Notes: generated by a model not told the origin, from the sequence alone. A stretch of 6,825 nucleotides of DNA from Chromatiaceae bacterium (GCA_016938795.1 JAFGTZ010000076.1:1-6825); one strand, 5' to 3'; positions 1-5,966 are shown, counted from the first letter of the stretch. Program-made: numbers and translations.

Positions 1-179
1 ATGGCGCAGTGGCCGGCATCGGGCTGCAAATCGCCGCGCAGCAGCGCAAAGAGACTCGACTTGCCACAGCCATTCGGACCGACCAGCCCCACCCGATGGC
101 CGGGATGAATGCTGAGGTTTGCCCCCGCGAACAGCAGGCGCGGACCGCGGCGCAGACTGAGATCCTGAAGTTGCAGCAT
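1..179 (-). CDS. yheS: ABC-F family ATPase, YheS-like (N-terminal part, runs off left edge)
   Basis: Only the first 59 codons are inside the window; the gene continues beyond position 1. The protein starts MLQLQDLSLRRGPRLL and has a Walker A motif, GPNGCGKSS, at residues 34-42, followed by a short helix and LQPDAGH. The order 'short strand, RRG-R-LL, NxxIxPGxxVGLVGPNGCGKS' is that of the first nucleotide-binding domain of ABC-F proteins, and it resembles E. coli YheS more than Uup or EttA (recalled family sequences, not an alignment run here). ABC-F proteins are soluble ATPases without membrane domains; characterised members act on ribosomes during translation. The ATG at 179 is chosen because homologues begin two to eight residues before the same strand. 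No clear ribosome binding site precedes it. It lies 104 bp downstream of comM on the same strand and could be read from that transcript. The second ATPase domain and linker cannot be judged. Confidence 0.85.
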   Translation of the reverse strand, partial: MLQLQDLSLRRGPRLLFAGANLSIHPGHRVGLVGPNGCGKSSLFALLRGDLQPDAGHCA

Positions 180-201
180 GATGAGACGCGATAAGGTGTT
201 T

Positions 202-209
202 AAGGAGGT
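202..209 (+). promoter_or_regulatory. Orphan strong Shine-Dalgarno-like AAGGAGGT
   Basis: An AAGGAGGT sequence, nearly complementary to the full 16S rRNA tail, sits on the plus strand between comM and the ABC-F gene, both of which are read on the minus strand. A GTG at 219 lies 9 nt downstream and opens a 30-codon frame ending at TGA 309-311, which overlaps the comM 3' end. An ATG at 224 opens a long frame that is an antisense shadow of comM. I see no convincing promoter before it, so the match may be chance. Confidence 0.3.
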
Positions 210-283
210 GGATTGTCAGTGCTATGGCAATCGCAGCTCAGTCTGTTGGTGTTTTTCGACGGTTCGGGGTCGAGCGGCGGCAC

Positions 284-1840
284 TCAGGGCTGGCGCGACT
301 GCATCGCTTGACGCGGGGACGCCTCGCCGCCCGAGCCCCGGTCAAGCCGCCGATAGCCGATGGCCTCGCCGAGATGCGCGGTCGCGATGCGCTCTTCACC
401 GGCCAGATCGGCAATGGTGCGCGCCACCTTGAGGATGCGGTGATAGGCGCGCGCCGAGAGCGCCAGACGTGTGAGGGCCTGTTCCATCAGGCGCTGTCCG
501 GCGCTATCGAGGGCGCAGTGGCGCTCGATCTCACGCGGTCCAAGCGCGCTGTTGGGACAGCCGCAGCGCGCCTGCTGGCGCTCGCGCGCAGCCGTGACTC
601 GCGCGCGTACGCTGCGGCTGTCTTCCTCCTCGCCCCGCGCGGGCATGGTCAGCTCGCTGACCTCAAGGCGCGGCACCTCGACGTGCATGTCGATGCGATC
701 GAGCAGCGGCCCCGAGAGGCGTCCCCGATAGTTTGCCACCTGCCGGGCCGAGCAGTGACAGCGTCCCGACGGGTCGCCCAGATAGCCGCAGGGACAGGGA
801 TTCATGGCCGCAACCAGCTGAAAGCGCGCGGGAAAGCGCTCGTGGCGCGCCGCGCGGGCAATCTCGATATGCCCCGATTCGAGCGGCTCGCGCAACACCT
901 CCAGCACCTTGCGATCGAACTCGGGCAGCTCATCGAGAAAGAGCACCCCGTGATGCGCGAGCGACACCTCGCCGGGACGCGGATTGCTGCCGCCGCCCAC
1001 CAAGGCCACCCCCGAGGCGGTGTGATGAGGGGCGCGAAAGGGACGCGCGCGCCACTGGCCGGGATCGAGCGCGGCGCGCCCGCTCACCGAACGCACCGCC
1101 GCGCTCTCGAGCGCCTCGGATTCGGTCATGGGCGGCAAGAGTCCCGGCAGCCGATTGGCCAGCATCGACTTGCCTGTACCCGGCGGCCCCACGAACAGCA
1201 AGCTGTGTGCCCCCGCTGCCGCGACCTCCAGGGCGCGCTTTGCCTGCCCCTGGCCACGCACATCGGCCAGATCGGGATAGCGCGGCTCGTGCGCGGTCTG
1301 TTCCTCGCCGCACCAGGGCGACAAGAGCCGACTGCCATCGAGATGCGCGCACACCTCCATGAGGTGCTCGGCGCCATGCAGGCGCAATCCGCTCACCAGG
1401 GCCGCCTCGGCGAGATTCTCGCGCGGCAGCACCAAGGCGCGCCCGGCATCGCGCGCGGCAAGGGCAGCGGGCAGCACCCCATCGACCGGGCGCAAGTGAC
1501 CCGAAAGCGCCAGCTCGCCGAGAAACTCGTAATCATCGAGCCCTTGCGCACCGAGCTGCCCCGAGGCGCCAAGAATGCCAAGCGCGATCGGCAGATCGAA
1601 GCGCCCGCCGTCCTTGGGCAGATCGGCTGGGGCGAGATTGATGGTCAAGCGCCCGTCGGGAAAGCTGAAACGTCCGCTCAGCAGCGCCCCGCGCACGCGG
1701 TCCTTGCTCTCGCGCACCGCCATCTCGGGCAGGCCGACCATGGAGAGCGCTGGGAGCCCGGGCGCGAGCTGGACCTCCACCGCCACACTGGGCGCGGAGA
1801 TACCCACTCGGGCACGACTGTGCAGGATGCAGAGCGCCAA
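284..1840 (-). CDS. comM: ComM/YifB family Mg-chelatase-like AAA+ ATPase (DNA branch-migration helicase)
   Basis: The 518-residue product matches the YifB/ComM family, which is usually about 500-510 residues. ComM is a cytoplasmic hexameric AAA+ helicase that promotes branch migration during natural transformation in naturally competent bacteria. Visible features are an N-terminal ChlI-type domain (about 1-170, with GLPALSMVGLPEMAVRESKDRVR and INLAPADLPKDGGRFDLPIA), Walker A GPPGTGKS at 218-225, Walker B VLFLDEL at 299-305, and a cysteine cluster CPCG...CHC at 349-363. The conserved C-terminal helical segment LSARAYHRILKVARTIADL is at 461-479. The start is a TTG at 1840: the protein then begins MALCILHSRA, matching the family's 'M-L-I-HSRA' opening, and no in-frame ATG is better placed. 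It follows ubiK by 17 bp, so co-transcription and translational coupling are likely; the ribosome binding site is weak (ACAGG or AGGGA). Whether this organism is competent cannot be told from this gene, because comM also occurs in bacteria not known to be competent. Confidence 0.95.
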   Translation of the reverse strand: MALCILHSRARVGISAPSVAVEVQLAPGLPALSMVGLPEMAVRESKDRVRGALLSGRFSFPDGRLTINLAPADLPKDGGRFDLPIALGILGASGQLGAQGLDDYEFLGELALSGHLRPVDGVLPAALAARDAGRALVLPRENLAEAALVSGLRLHGAEHLMEVCAHLDGSRLLSPWCGEEQTAHEPRYPDLADVRGQGQAKRALEVAAAGAHSLLFVGPPGTGKSMLANRLPGLLPPMTESEALESAAVRSVSGRAALDPGQWRARPFRAPHHTASGVALVGGGSNPRPGEVSLAHHGVLFLDELPEFDRKVLEVLREPLESGHIEIARAARHERFPARFQLVAAMNPCPCGYLGDPSGRCHCSARQVANYRGRLSGPLLDRIDMHVEVPRLEVSELTMPARGEEEDSRSVRARVTAARERQQARCGCPNSALGPREIERHCALDSAGQRLMEQALTRLALSARAYHRILKVARTIADLAGEERIATAHLGEAIGYRRLDRGSGGEASPRQAMQSRQP

Positions 1841-1857
1841 GTCCCTGGCCTGTCTCG

Positions 1858-2124
1858 TTAGTGCGCCGGCGGATGGCGCAGCGCAAGCGCCGCTTCCAGC
1901 GCGGCCACCTGGGCTTCGAGCTGGGTGACCTTCTCGCGGGTGCGCGCGAGCACCGCCGACTGCACGTCGAACTCTTCGCGGGTGACCAGATCGAGCCGAT
2001 TGAGGCCCGCCTCCAGCGAGGCGCGCAGATTGCGATTGATGTCTTCCTGCAACATCTGCAGGCCCTTGGGCATGGCCGAGCTCATGCGCCGGACCAGATC
2101 GTCGAGCTGTTTGGGATCAAGCAT
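1858..2124 (-). CDS. ubiK: Ubiquinone biosynthesis accessory factor UbiK (YqiC/BMFP family)
   Basis: The product is 88 residues and matches UbiK/YqiC (formerly DUF526, 'membrane fusogenic protein'). It begins MLDPKQLDDLVRRMSSAMPKG and carries the family's most conserved block, RLDLVTREEFDVQ, at 43-55. A heptad-like C-terminal coiled coil runs from about 61 to 82 (REKVTQLEAQVAALEAAL), and the tail ends HPPAH. In E. coli and Salmonella, UbiK works with UbiJ in the Ubi complex needed for efficient aerobic ubiquinone synthesis; the purified homologue is trimeric and binds lipid. The frame stays open upstream to 2280, but the ATG at 2124 is preferred: homologues start with M-(I/L)-DP-K, and GAGGAT (2131-2136) lies 6 nt upstream. 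It is the first gene of a likely ubiK-comM operon. The stop TAA is at 1858-1860. Confidence 0.93.
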   Translation of the reverse strand: MLDPKQLDDLVRRMSSAMPKGLQMLQEDINRNLRASLEAGLNRLDLVTREEFDVQSAVLARTREKVTQLEAQVAALEAALALRHPPAH

Positions 2125-2130
2125 GGTTGC

Positions 2131-2136
2131 ATCCTC
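2131..2136 (-). promoter_or_regulatory. Ribosome binding site of ubiK
   Basis: On the minus strand this reads GAGGAT, 6 nt before the ATG at 2124. It decides the start in favour of 2124 over the upstream in-frame starts at 2280 and 2253, whose extra residues show no similarity to the family. Confidence 0.65.
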
Positions 2137-2214
2137 GATGCGAACCTCAGGGATTCGCGTCTTGCGTGATGGTTCGCCCTCCGACAACACGGATTCGGGC
2201 AGGTTCTGGCCGTC

Positions 2215-2243
2215 ATTATAGTGATGCGTTGGCGCCACGTCTG
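2215..2243 (-). promoter_or_regulatory. Predicted sigma-70 promoter of ubiK-comM
   Basis: A perfect TATAAT is read on the minus strand at 2220-2215. Seventeen bases upstream is CAGACG (2243-2238), which shares only the GAC core with TTGACA, so the -35 is weak. Transcription would start near 2208 and leave a leader of about 84 nt before ubiK. The promoter lies 13 bp from the nearest NtrC-like half-site, so NtrC bound there could affect it. Confidence 0.5.
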
Positions 2244-2255
2244 CGTTTCTCATCC

Positions 2256-2279
2256 TGCACCCCGCTCCAAAAAGGTGCA
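2256..2279. promoter_or_regulatory. NtrC-like enhancer site 1 (upstream)
   Basis: Two perfect inverted hexamers, TGCACC (2256-2261) and GGTGCA (2274-2279), are the two NtrC half-site sequences, but they are separated by 12 bp instead of the usual 5. A normally spaced reading also exists: 2263-2279 matches 14 of 17 positions of the idealised enterobacterial site TGCACCAAAATGGTGCA. On that reading the centre is 2271, about 152 bp upstream of the predicted sigma-54 start. The binding protein is inferred from motif and gene content. Confidence 0.6.
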
Positions 2280-2304
2280 ATCAGGCGCCCAGGTCGAGAA
2301 AGAA

Positions 2305-2321
2305 TGCACTAAAAAACAGCA
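2305..2321. promoter_or_regulatory. NtrC-like enhancer site 2 (promoter-proximal)
   Basis: This 17-bp sequence has a full left half, TGCACT, an A-rich centre, and the outer GCA of the right half. It matches about 13 of 17 positions of the idealised NtrC site when C or T is allowed at position 6. Its centre, 2313, is 42 bp (four helical turns) from that of site 1 and about 110 bp upstream of the predicted start, close to the placement of the paired enhancers at E. coli glnA. Confidence 0.5.
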
Positions 2322-2395
2322 TGCGGCGGTGGCGTCAGCGCGACATGATGCCCAGATGCCGCGAAACGCTAATATCTCGACAGGCCAACAGAGGC

Positions 2396-2412
2396 TTGGC
2401 ACGCGAGATGCA
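2396..2412 (+). promoter_or_regulatory. Sigma-54 (RpoN) -24/-12 promoter of the porin-glnK-amtB operon
   Basis: The sequence TTGGCACG, then CGAG, then ATGCA fits the consensus YTGGCACGRNNNTTGCW at 12 of 14 specified positions. The invariant GG (2398-2399) and GC (2410-2411) are separated by exactly 10 bp. The mismatches are C for R at 2404 and A for T at 2408. The predicted start is about 2422-2423, giving a leader of about 67 nt before the porin gene. Sigma-54 promoters need an enhancer-bound activator, and NtrC-like sites lie upstream. This explains how an ammonium-uptake operon would be switched on under nitrogen limitation. Confidence 0.82.
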
Positions 2413-2489
2413 TTAGTCTTCAGCCGACCCACTGAGCGGCGGATCACCCCGCCAATCCTTCATTCCGCGTCTGCAATGAGGCCGACATC

Positions 2490-3206
2490 ATGAACAACGC
2501 ATCCACCCGCATCGCCTTCGCGCTTGGCACCCTCTCGCTGGCAGTCAGTTCGACCCTGCTGGCGGAAGGGCCGCATTCGGTCACCGCCAACATCGGCGTT
2601 GTGAGCGACTATGTCTGGCGTGGCCAGACCCAGACCGATGGCCAGGCCGCCGTTCAGGGCGGGCTCGACTATGGACACGAGAGCGGCTTCTATGCCGGTA
2701 CCTGGGTGTCGAATGTCGATTTTGGCGATAGCACCGATTATGAACTCGATCTCTACCTGGGTTTTGGCGGCTCGCTCAGCGACGACCTCAGCTATGACCT
2801 GGGTCTTGTCTACTACGCCTATCCCGACGCGCGCGATACCGATTTTGCCGAACTCTCCGCCAGCGCTAGCTGGAAATGGCTGACCGCCGGCCTGTCCTAC
2901 ACCCTCTATGGCCAGGCCGATGAGGCCGATGGCGTGGACAACAGCGAGGCGCTCTTCATCGAAGGCGACTTCTACTACTTCGCCAGTCTCGATTTCGCAC
3001 TGCCCATGGATCTGGCGCTGAGCCTTCGCGGCGGTTACTACGACTTCGACTACAACGAGGGCGGCAACGACTACGCCCACTGGGGCGCCACGATCAGCCG
3101 CGAGGCAGGCGAGTTCGGCACCTTCAGCCTCAACTACGACCAGGTCGGTCGCGACACCTATGACGATGATCCCACGGTCTGGGTTGGCTGGACCAAGGAG
3201 TTCTGA
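2490..3206 (+). CDS. TorF/Gcw_chp family putative outer-membrane porin
   Basis: The product has 238 residues. It has a signal peptide (about 1-25: MNNASTRIAF, hydrophobic core, SSTLLA then EGPHS) and a mature part rich in alternating aromatic and small residues. It ends in phenylalanine (WVGWTKEF), the usual end of an outer-membrane beta-barrel. The block SDYVWRGQTQTDGQAAVQGGLDYGHESGFYAGTW (39-72) is the signature of the family named Gcw_chp (TIGR02001, later 'TorF family putative porin'). The mature protein is very acidic, with few lysines. The ATG at 2490 has GAGG (2478-2481) 8 nt upstream. It is the first gene of the sigma-54 operon and is followed 66 bp later by glnK with no terminator between. 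Members of this family often lie next to PII and ammonium-transporter genes, suggesting a role in passage of ammonium or another nitrogen compound through the outer membrane. The substrate is not established. Confidence 0.88.
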   Translation: MNNASTRIAFALGTLSLAVSSTLLAEGPHSVTANIGVVSDYVWRGQTQTDGQAAVQGGLDYGHESGFYAGTWVSNVDFGDSTDYELDLYLGFGGSLSDDLSYDLGLVYYAYPDARDTDFAELSASASWKWLTAGLSYTLYGQADEADGVDNSEALFIEGDFYYFASLDFALPMDLALSLRGGYYDFDYNEGGNDYAHWGATISREAGEFGTFSLNYDQVGRDTYDDDPTVWVGWTKEF

Positions 3207-3256
3207 GTCTACCCGCCATATTTCACCCTCTGGACAGAATGCATGAGGTCCCCTTC

Positions 3257-3262
3257 AGGAGG
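3257..3262 (+). promoter_or_regulatory. Ribosome binding site of glnK (AGGAGG)
   Basis: AGGAGG lies 10 nt before the glnK ATG. It is the strongest ribosome binding site of the operon, which would suit a small signalling protein made in excess over the channel. Confidence 0.7.
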
Positions 3263-3272
3263 CTAGACCCCT

Positions 3273-3611
3273 ATGAAACTGGTAGCAGCCGTCATTAAAC
3301 CCTTCAAGCTCGATGACGTACGCGAGGCGCTCAGCGACATCGGTGTCTCGGGCATCACCGTCATCGAGGTCAAGGGCTTCGGTCGCCAAAAGGGCCACAC
3401 CGAACTCTATCGCGGCGCCGAGTACGTGGTCGATTTCCTGCCCAAGATCAAGCTTGAAATCGCCGTCGATGACAGCCTCGTCGAGAAGGTCGTCGAGGCC
3501 ATCAGCGGCGCGGCCCGTACCGGCAAGATTGGCGACGGCAAGATCTTTGTCTTCGACCTCGATCAGGTCGTCCGCATCCGCACCGGCGAGACCGGTCCGA
3601 ACGCGCTTTGA
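3273..3611 (+). CDS. glnK: Nitrogen regulatory protein PII (GlnK)
   Basis: The 112-residue product is a standard-length PII protein. It begins MKLVAAVIKPFKLDDVREAL and has the T-loop KGFGRQKGHTELYRGAEYVVDFLPK (34-58) with the uridylylated Tyr at 51. The B-loop TGKIGDGKIFV is at 83-93, and the C-terminal RIRTGE at 101-106. PII trimers bind ATP or ADP and 2-oxoglutarate; GlnD uridylylates Tyr51 when nitrogen is scarce. GlnK rather than GlnB is called because the gene sits directly before amtB and starts MKLV, as E. coli GlnK does. When nitrogen is plentiful, unmodified GlnK inserts its T-loop into the AmtB pore and blocks it. All ligand-binding residues I can check (Gln39, Lys58, Lys90, Arg101, Arg103) are present. 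It lies 66 bp after the porin gene and 25 bp before amtB, under the same predicted sigma-54 promoter. Confidence 0.96.
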   Translation: MKLVAAVIKPFKLDDVREALSDIGVSGITVIEVKGFGRQKGHTELYRGAEYVVDFLPKIKLEIAVDDSLVEKVVEAISGAARTGKIGDGKIFVFDLDQVVRIRTGETGPNAL

Positions 3612-3636
3612 ACACCCGCGACCCGGAGACAGTCCC

Positions 3637-4899
3637 ATGGAACAACCCGTGATTGAACTGAGCTACGCGCTCGATACCTTCTATTTTCTCGTGTCGGGCG
3701 CGCTGGTGATGTGGATGGCCGCCGGCTTCGCCATGCTGGAGGCGGGCCTGGTGCGCGCCAAGAACACCGCCGAGATTCTCACCAAGAACATCGCGCTCTT
3801 TGCCATCGCCTCCATCATGTACATGCTGGTGGGCTACGGCATCATGTACCCGAGCGACGGCAACGGCTTCCTGCCGGTCATTAGCTGGGGCTTCATGTTC
3901 GGTGGTGACCACGCCCTTGAAGATGTGCTGGCGAGCGATGGCGGAACCTACTACTCGGGCATGGCCGATTTCTTCTTCCAGGTGGTCTTCGTGGCTACCG
4001 CCATGTCGATCGTCTCGGGCGCCGTGGCCGAGCGCATGAAGCTCTGGGCCTTCCTGCTCTTTGCCGTGGTCATGACCGGCTTTATCTACCCCATGCAGGG
4101 CTACTGGAAATGGGGCGGCGGCTTCCTCGACGGGCTCGGTTTCCTCGACTTCGCGGGTTCGGGCCTGGTGCATCTGTGCGGCGCCTCGGCAGCGCTCGCC
4201 GGCGTCATCCTGCTTGGGGCGCGCAAGGGCAAGTACGGCAAGGATGGCTCGGTTAACGCCATTCCCGGCGCCAATCTGCCGCTCGCCACGCTCGGCACCT
4301 TCATCCTTTGGCTCGGCTGGTTCGGCTTCAACGGCGGCTCCGAGCTCAAGCTCTCCGACGTCGGCGAGGCCAATGCCGTGGCGGCGGTGTTCGTCAACAC
4401 CAACATGGCCGCCGCCGGCGGTACCGTGCTGGGGCTCATCACCGCACGTCTGCTCTTTGGCAAGGCCGATCTGACCATGGCGCTCAACGGCGCGCTCGCC
4501 GGACTGGTGGCCATTACCGCCGAGCCGCTCACTCCCACGCCCCTGCTCGCCACCCTCATCGGCGGCGTCGGCGGTGTGCTGGTGGTCTTTGCCATCGTCA
4601 CCATGGATCGGCTCAAGATCGACGACCCGGTGGGCGCCATCTCGGTGCACGGCGTGGTGGGCATCTGGGGGCTGCTCGCAGTGCCCATTACCAACCCTGA
4701 CGGCAGCTTCGCCGCTCAGCTCATCGGGCTCGGTACCATTCTCGGCTGGGTGTTCACAACCTCCTTCCTGGTCTGGCTGCTGATCAAGGTCACCCTGGGC
4801 ATTCGGGTCAGCGAGGAAGAGGAGTACGCCGGCGTGGACATCGGCGAGTGTGGGCTGGAGGCCTACCCCGAGTTCACAGGCTCGCGCGGCGCGGTCTGA
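3637..4899 (+). CDS. amtB: Ammonium transporter AmtB
   Basis: The 420-residue inner-membrane protein belongs to the Amt/Mep/Rh family, with about 11 hydrophobic segments. Key channel residues align by local motif with E. coli AmtB: the Phe gate in DFFFQ (F114) and FGFNGGS (F231), Ser at S0 (S235), Trp in WKWGGG (W159), Asp in DFAGSG (D171), and the twin pore histidines H179 (VHLCGA) and H338 (SVHGVVGIWG). It should therefore be functional. The C-terminal tail RVSEEEEYAGVDIGECGLEAYPEF (390-413) resembles the GlnK-binding cytosolic region. The ATG at 3637 is chosen because GGAGA (3625-3629) lies 7 nt upstream and the protein then begins at the first membrane helix; the frame open from 3313 is overlap with glnK. 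The N-terminus (MEQPVIELSYALDTFYF) shows no obvious cleaved signal peptide, unlike E. coli AmtB. It is last in the operon; a hairpin and a terminator follow. Confidence 0.96.
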   Translation: MEQPVIELSYALDTFYFLVSGALVMWMAAGFAMLEAGLVRAKNTAEILTKNIALFAIASIMYMLVGYGIMYPSDGNGFLPVISWGFMFGGDHALEDVLASDGGTYYSGMADFFFQVVFVATAMSIVSGAVAERMKLWAFLLFAVVMTGFIYPMQGYWKWGGGFLDGLGFLDFAGSGLVHLCGASAALAGVILLGARKGKYGKDGSVNAIPGANLPLATLGTFILWLGWFGFNGGSELKLSDVGEANAVAAVFVNTNMAAAGGTVLGLITARLLFGKADLTMALNGALAGLVAITAEPLTPTPLLATLIGGVGGVLVVFAIVTMDRLKIDDPVGAISVHGVVGIWGLLAVPITNPDGSFAAQLIGLGTILGWVFTTSFLVWLLIKVTLGIRVSEEEEYAGVDIGECGLEAYPEFTGSRGAV

Positions 4900-4905
4900 G
4901 AACAG

Positions 4906-4931
4906 CGGCGCGCGCCCAAGGGCGCGCGCCG
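4906..4931 (+). repeat. GC-only perfect hairpin after amtB
   Basis: Twelve bases (4906-4917) pair perfectly with 4920-4931, leaving only AA between the arms; a real loop would open one or two pairs. It starts 6 nt after the amtB stop and has no T-tract, so it is not an intrinsic terminator. It could protect the 3' end of the mRNA from exonucleases or slow RNA polymerase. Confidence 0.6.
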
Positions 4932-5044
4932 GCTGGGCGGTCCGTTATGGCTGTCGCGGATCGTCTCGCGCGGGTTCGTTCATGCGCGCACCCGTTGATT
5001 CAGCCAAGTGAATTGTCACTGTTGTGAATTGCTGTCTTTTCTTC

Positions 5045-5069
5045 ACGGGGCCTGCGGCCCCGTTTTTTT
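5045..5069 (+). terminator. Rho-independent terminator of the porin-glnK-amtB operon
   Basis: The stem ACGGGGCC (5045-5052) pairs with GGCCCCGT (5056-5063) around a TGC loop and is followed by six more T, making seven T in a row at 5063-5069. It ends transcription coming from amtB, 164 nt downstream of its stop. Read from the opposite strand the hairpin lacks a T-tract, so it would at best weakly stop speE transcripts, whose gene ends at 5083. Confidence 0.9.
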
Positions 5070-5082
5070 GTCCGACAGTCGC

Positions 5083-5934
5083 TCAACCGAGGGCGCGACG
5101 CAAAAACTCGGGCAGCGCCAGCGCGCCCTGATGAATGCCCGCATTGTAATACTGGGTCTCGAAGGACTTCTCGCGCGCCGCCTCGACGCGGAAGCGATCG
5201 AGCGCCACGCCCTTGCCGGCCATGGTGGCGCTCCACCAGCCCGAGGGGTAGATGGTCTGAGGAAAGCAGAGCGTCTGCGTTGAGTCAAACCCGGCGCCGC
5301 GCATGGCCTCATGCATCTCGCGCAGGATCTTCACATGATAGAGGGGCGATTCGCTCTGCTGGATGAGGATGCCGCCTGCGGCCAGGGCGCGCTCGCACTG
5401 GGCATAGAAATCGCGCGTGAAGAGCCCCTCGGCGGGGCCAACCGGATCGGTGCTGTCAACGATGATGAGATCGAGACTGCCAGGCGCGGCCTCCTCGATC
5501 CAGCGCACCCCGTCCTCGAACAGCAACGTGGCGCGCGGGTCGGCGTTCGATTCGGTCAGCTCGGGAAAATACTGCTCGGCGAGCCGGGTCACGCGCTCGT
5601 CGATGTCGATCTGCACCGCCGACTCGACCGACTCATGCCGCAGCACCTCGCGCAGCGTGCCGCAGTCTCCGCCCCCAATGATGCAGACACGGCGCGGCGC
5701 GGCATGGGTGTAGAGCGCCGGATGCGACATCATCTCGTGATAGAGAAAGTTCTCGCGCGTCGAGAGCATGGTGCAGCCATCGATCACCATGAGCTTACCG
5801 AAGCCCTCGGTGTCGTAAATCTCGATGAACTGATAGGGCGTCTGTTCGGCGTGCAGCCGATCACGCACGCGCAGCGAGAAGGCCGCGCCATCGCTGGCAA
5901 CGACTTCGGTAAACCACTCATTGGGGTCGAGCAT
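5083..5934 (-). CDS. speE: Spermidine synthase (polyamine aminopropyltransferase)
   Basis: The 283-residue product matches SpeE in length and motifs. SpeE transfers the aminopropyl group of decarboxylated S-adenosylmethionine to putrescine, giving spermidine and methylthioadenosine. Visible are YHEMMSHPAL (65-74), the nucleotide-binding IIGGGDCGTLREVLRH (85-100), the acidic IDIDE (109-113), DDGV-like EDGVRW (140-145), the catalytic DSTDPVGPAEGLF (160-172), and C-terminal YYNAGIHQGALALPEFL (262-278). GGGDCG replaces the more usual GGGDGA or GGGDGG; the family signature tolerates Gly or Cys there, so activity is expected. The ATG at 5934 is preferred over an in-frame TTG at 5949, because GGAT precedes it and the predicted promoter would put the TTG only about 11 nt from the transcript start. 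No speD is visible nearby. The gene converges on amtB. Confidence 0.95.
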   Translation of the reverse strand: MLDPNEWFTEVVASDGAAFSLRVRDRLHAEQTPYQFIEIYDTEGFGKLMVIDGCTMLSTRENFLYHEMMSHPALYTHAAPRRVCIIGGGDCGTLREVLRHESVESAVQIDIDERVTRLAEQYFPELTESNADPRATLLFEDGVRWIEEAAPGSLDLIIVDSTDPVGPAEGLFTRDFYAQCERALAAGGILIQQSESPLYHVKILREMHEAMRGAGFDSTQTLCFPQTIYPSGWWSATMAGKGVALDRFRVEAAREKSFETQYYNAGIHQGALALPEFLRRALG

Positions 5935-5966
5935 CGTGAAGGTATCCAATCAAGAGGAAGGACGCC

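Noticed and set aside
240..283. TCGAC...GTCGA hairpin next to TTTTT after comM as a terminator
   Set aside because: On the minus strand, where comM is read, the hairpin is followed by A residues and not T, so the polarity is wrong.
224..1861. 545-codon open frame on the plus strand, antisense to comM, behind a strong ribosome binding site
   Set aside because: It lies in the register where its stop codons would need TTA, CTA or TCA codons in comM, which are rare in GC-rich genes. Its product is Arg/Ala/Gly-rich with no recognisable domain, whereas comM is unmistakable.
2125..2280. N-terminal extension of ubiK to an upstream start
   Set aside because: The extra 52 residues have no family similarity, would overlap the predicted promoter, and the ATG at 2124 has its own ribosome binding site.
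2322..2396. IHF site between the NtrC sites and the sigma-54 promoter
   Set aside because: I looked for WATCAANNNNTTR on both strands and found no acceptable match.
2460..3080. 206-codon minus-strand frame across the porin gene
   Set aside because: Antisense shadow. The plus-strand frame has a signal peptide, a family signature, a C-terminal Phe and a promoter.
3228..3244. A TGGACAG...TGCA resemblance to a second sigma-54 promoter just before glnK
   Set aside because: The GG and GC elements are 7 bp apart, not 10, so it cannot work as a -24/-12 promoter.
3313..3636. amtB starting at 3313 inside glnK
   Set aside because: The extra 108 residues are Ser/Arg/Ala-rich out-of-frame glnK sequence; the ATG at 3637 fits the family and has a ribosome binding site.
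3502..4650. 382-codon minus-strand frame across amtB
   Set aside because: Antisense shadow of amtB; the product is His/Gly/Glu-rich without any family pattern, and the amtB frame carries all channel residues.
5935..5949. TTG at 5949 as the speE start
   Set aside because: It is preceded by a pyrimidine-rich stretch with no ribosome binding site and adds only MDTFT; the ATG at 5934 is better placed.
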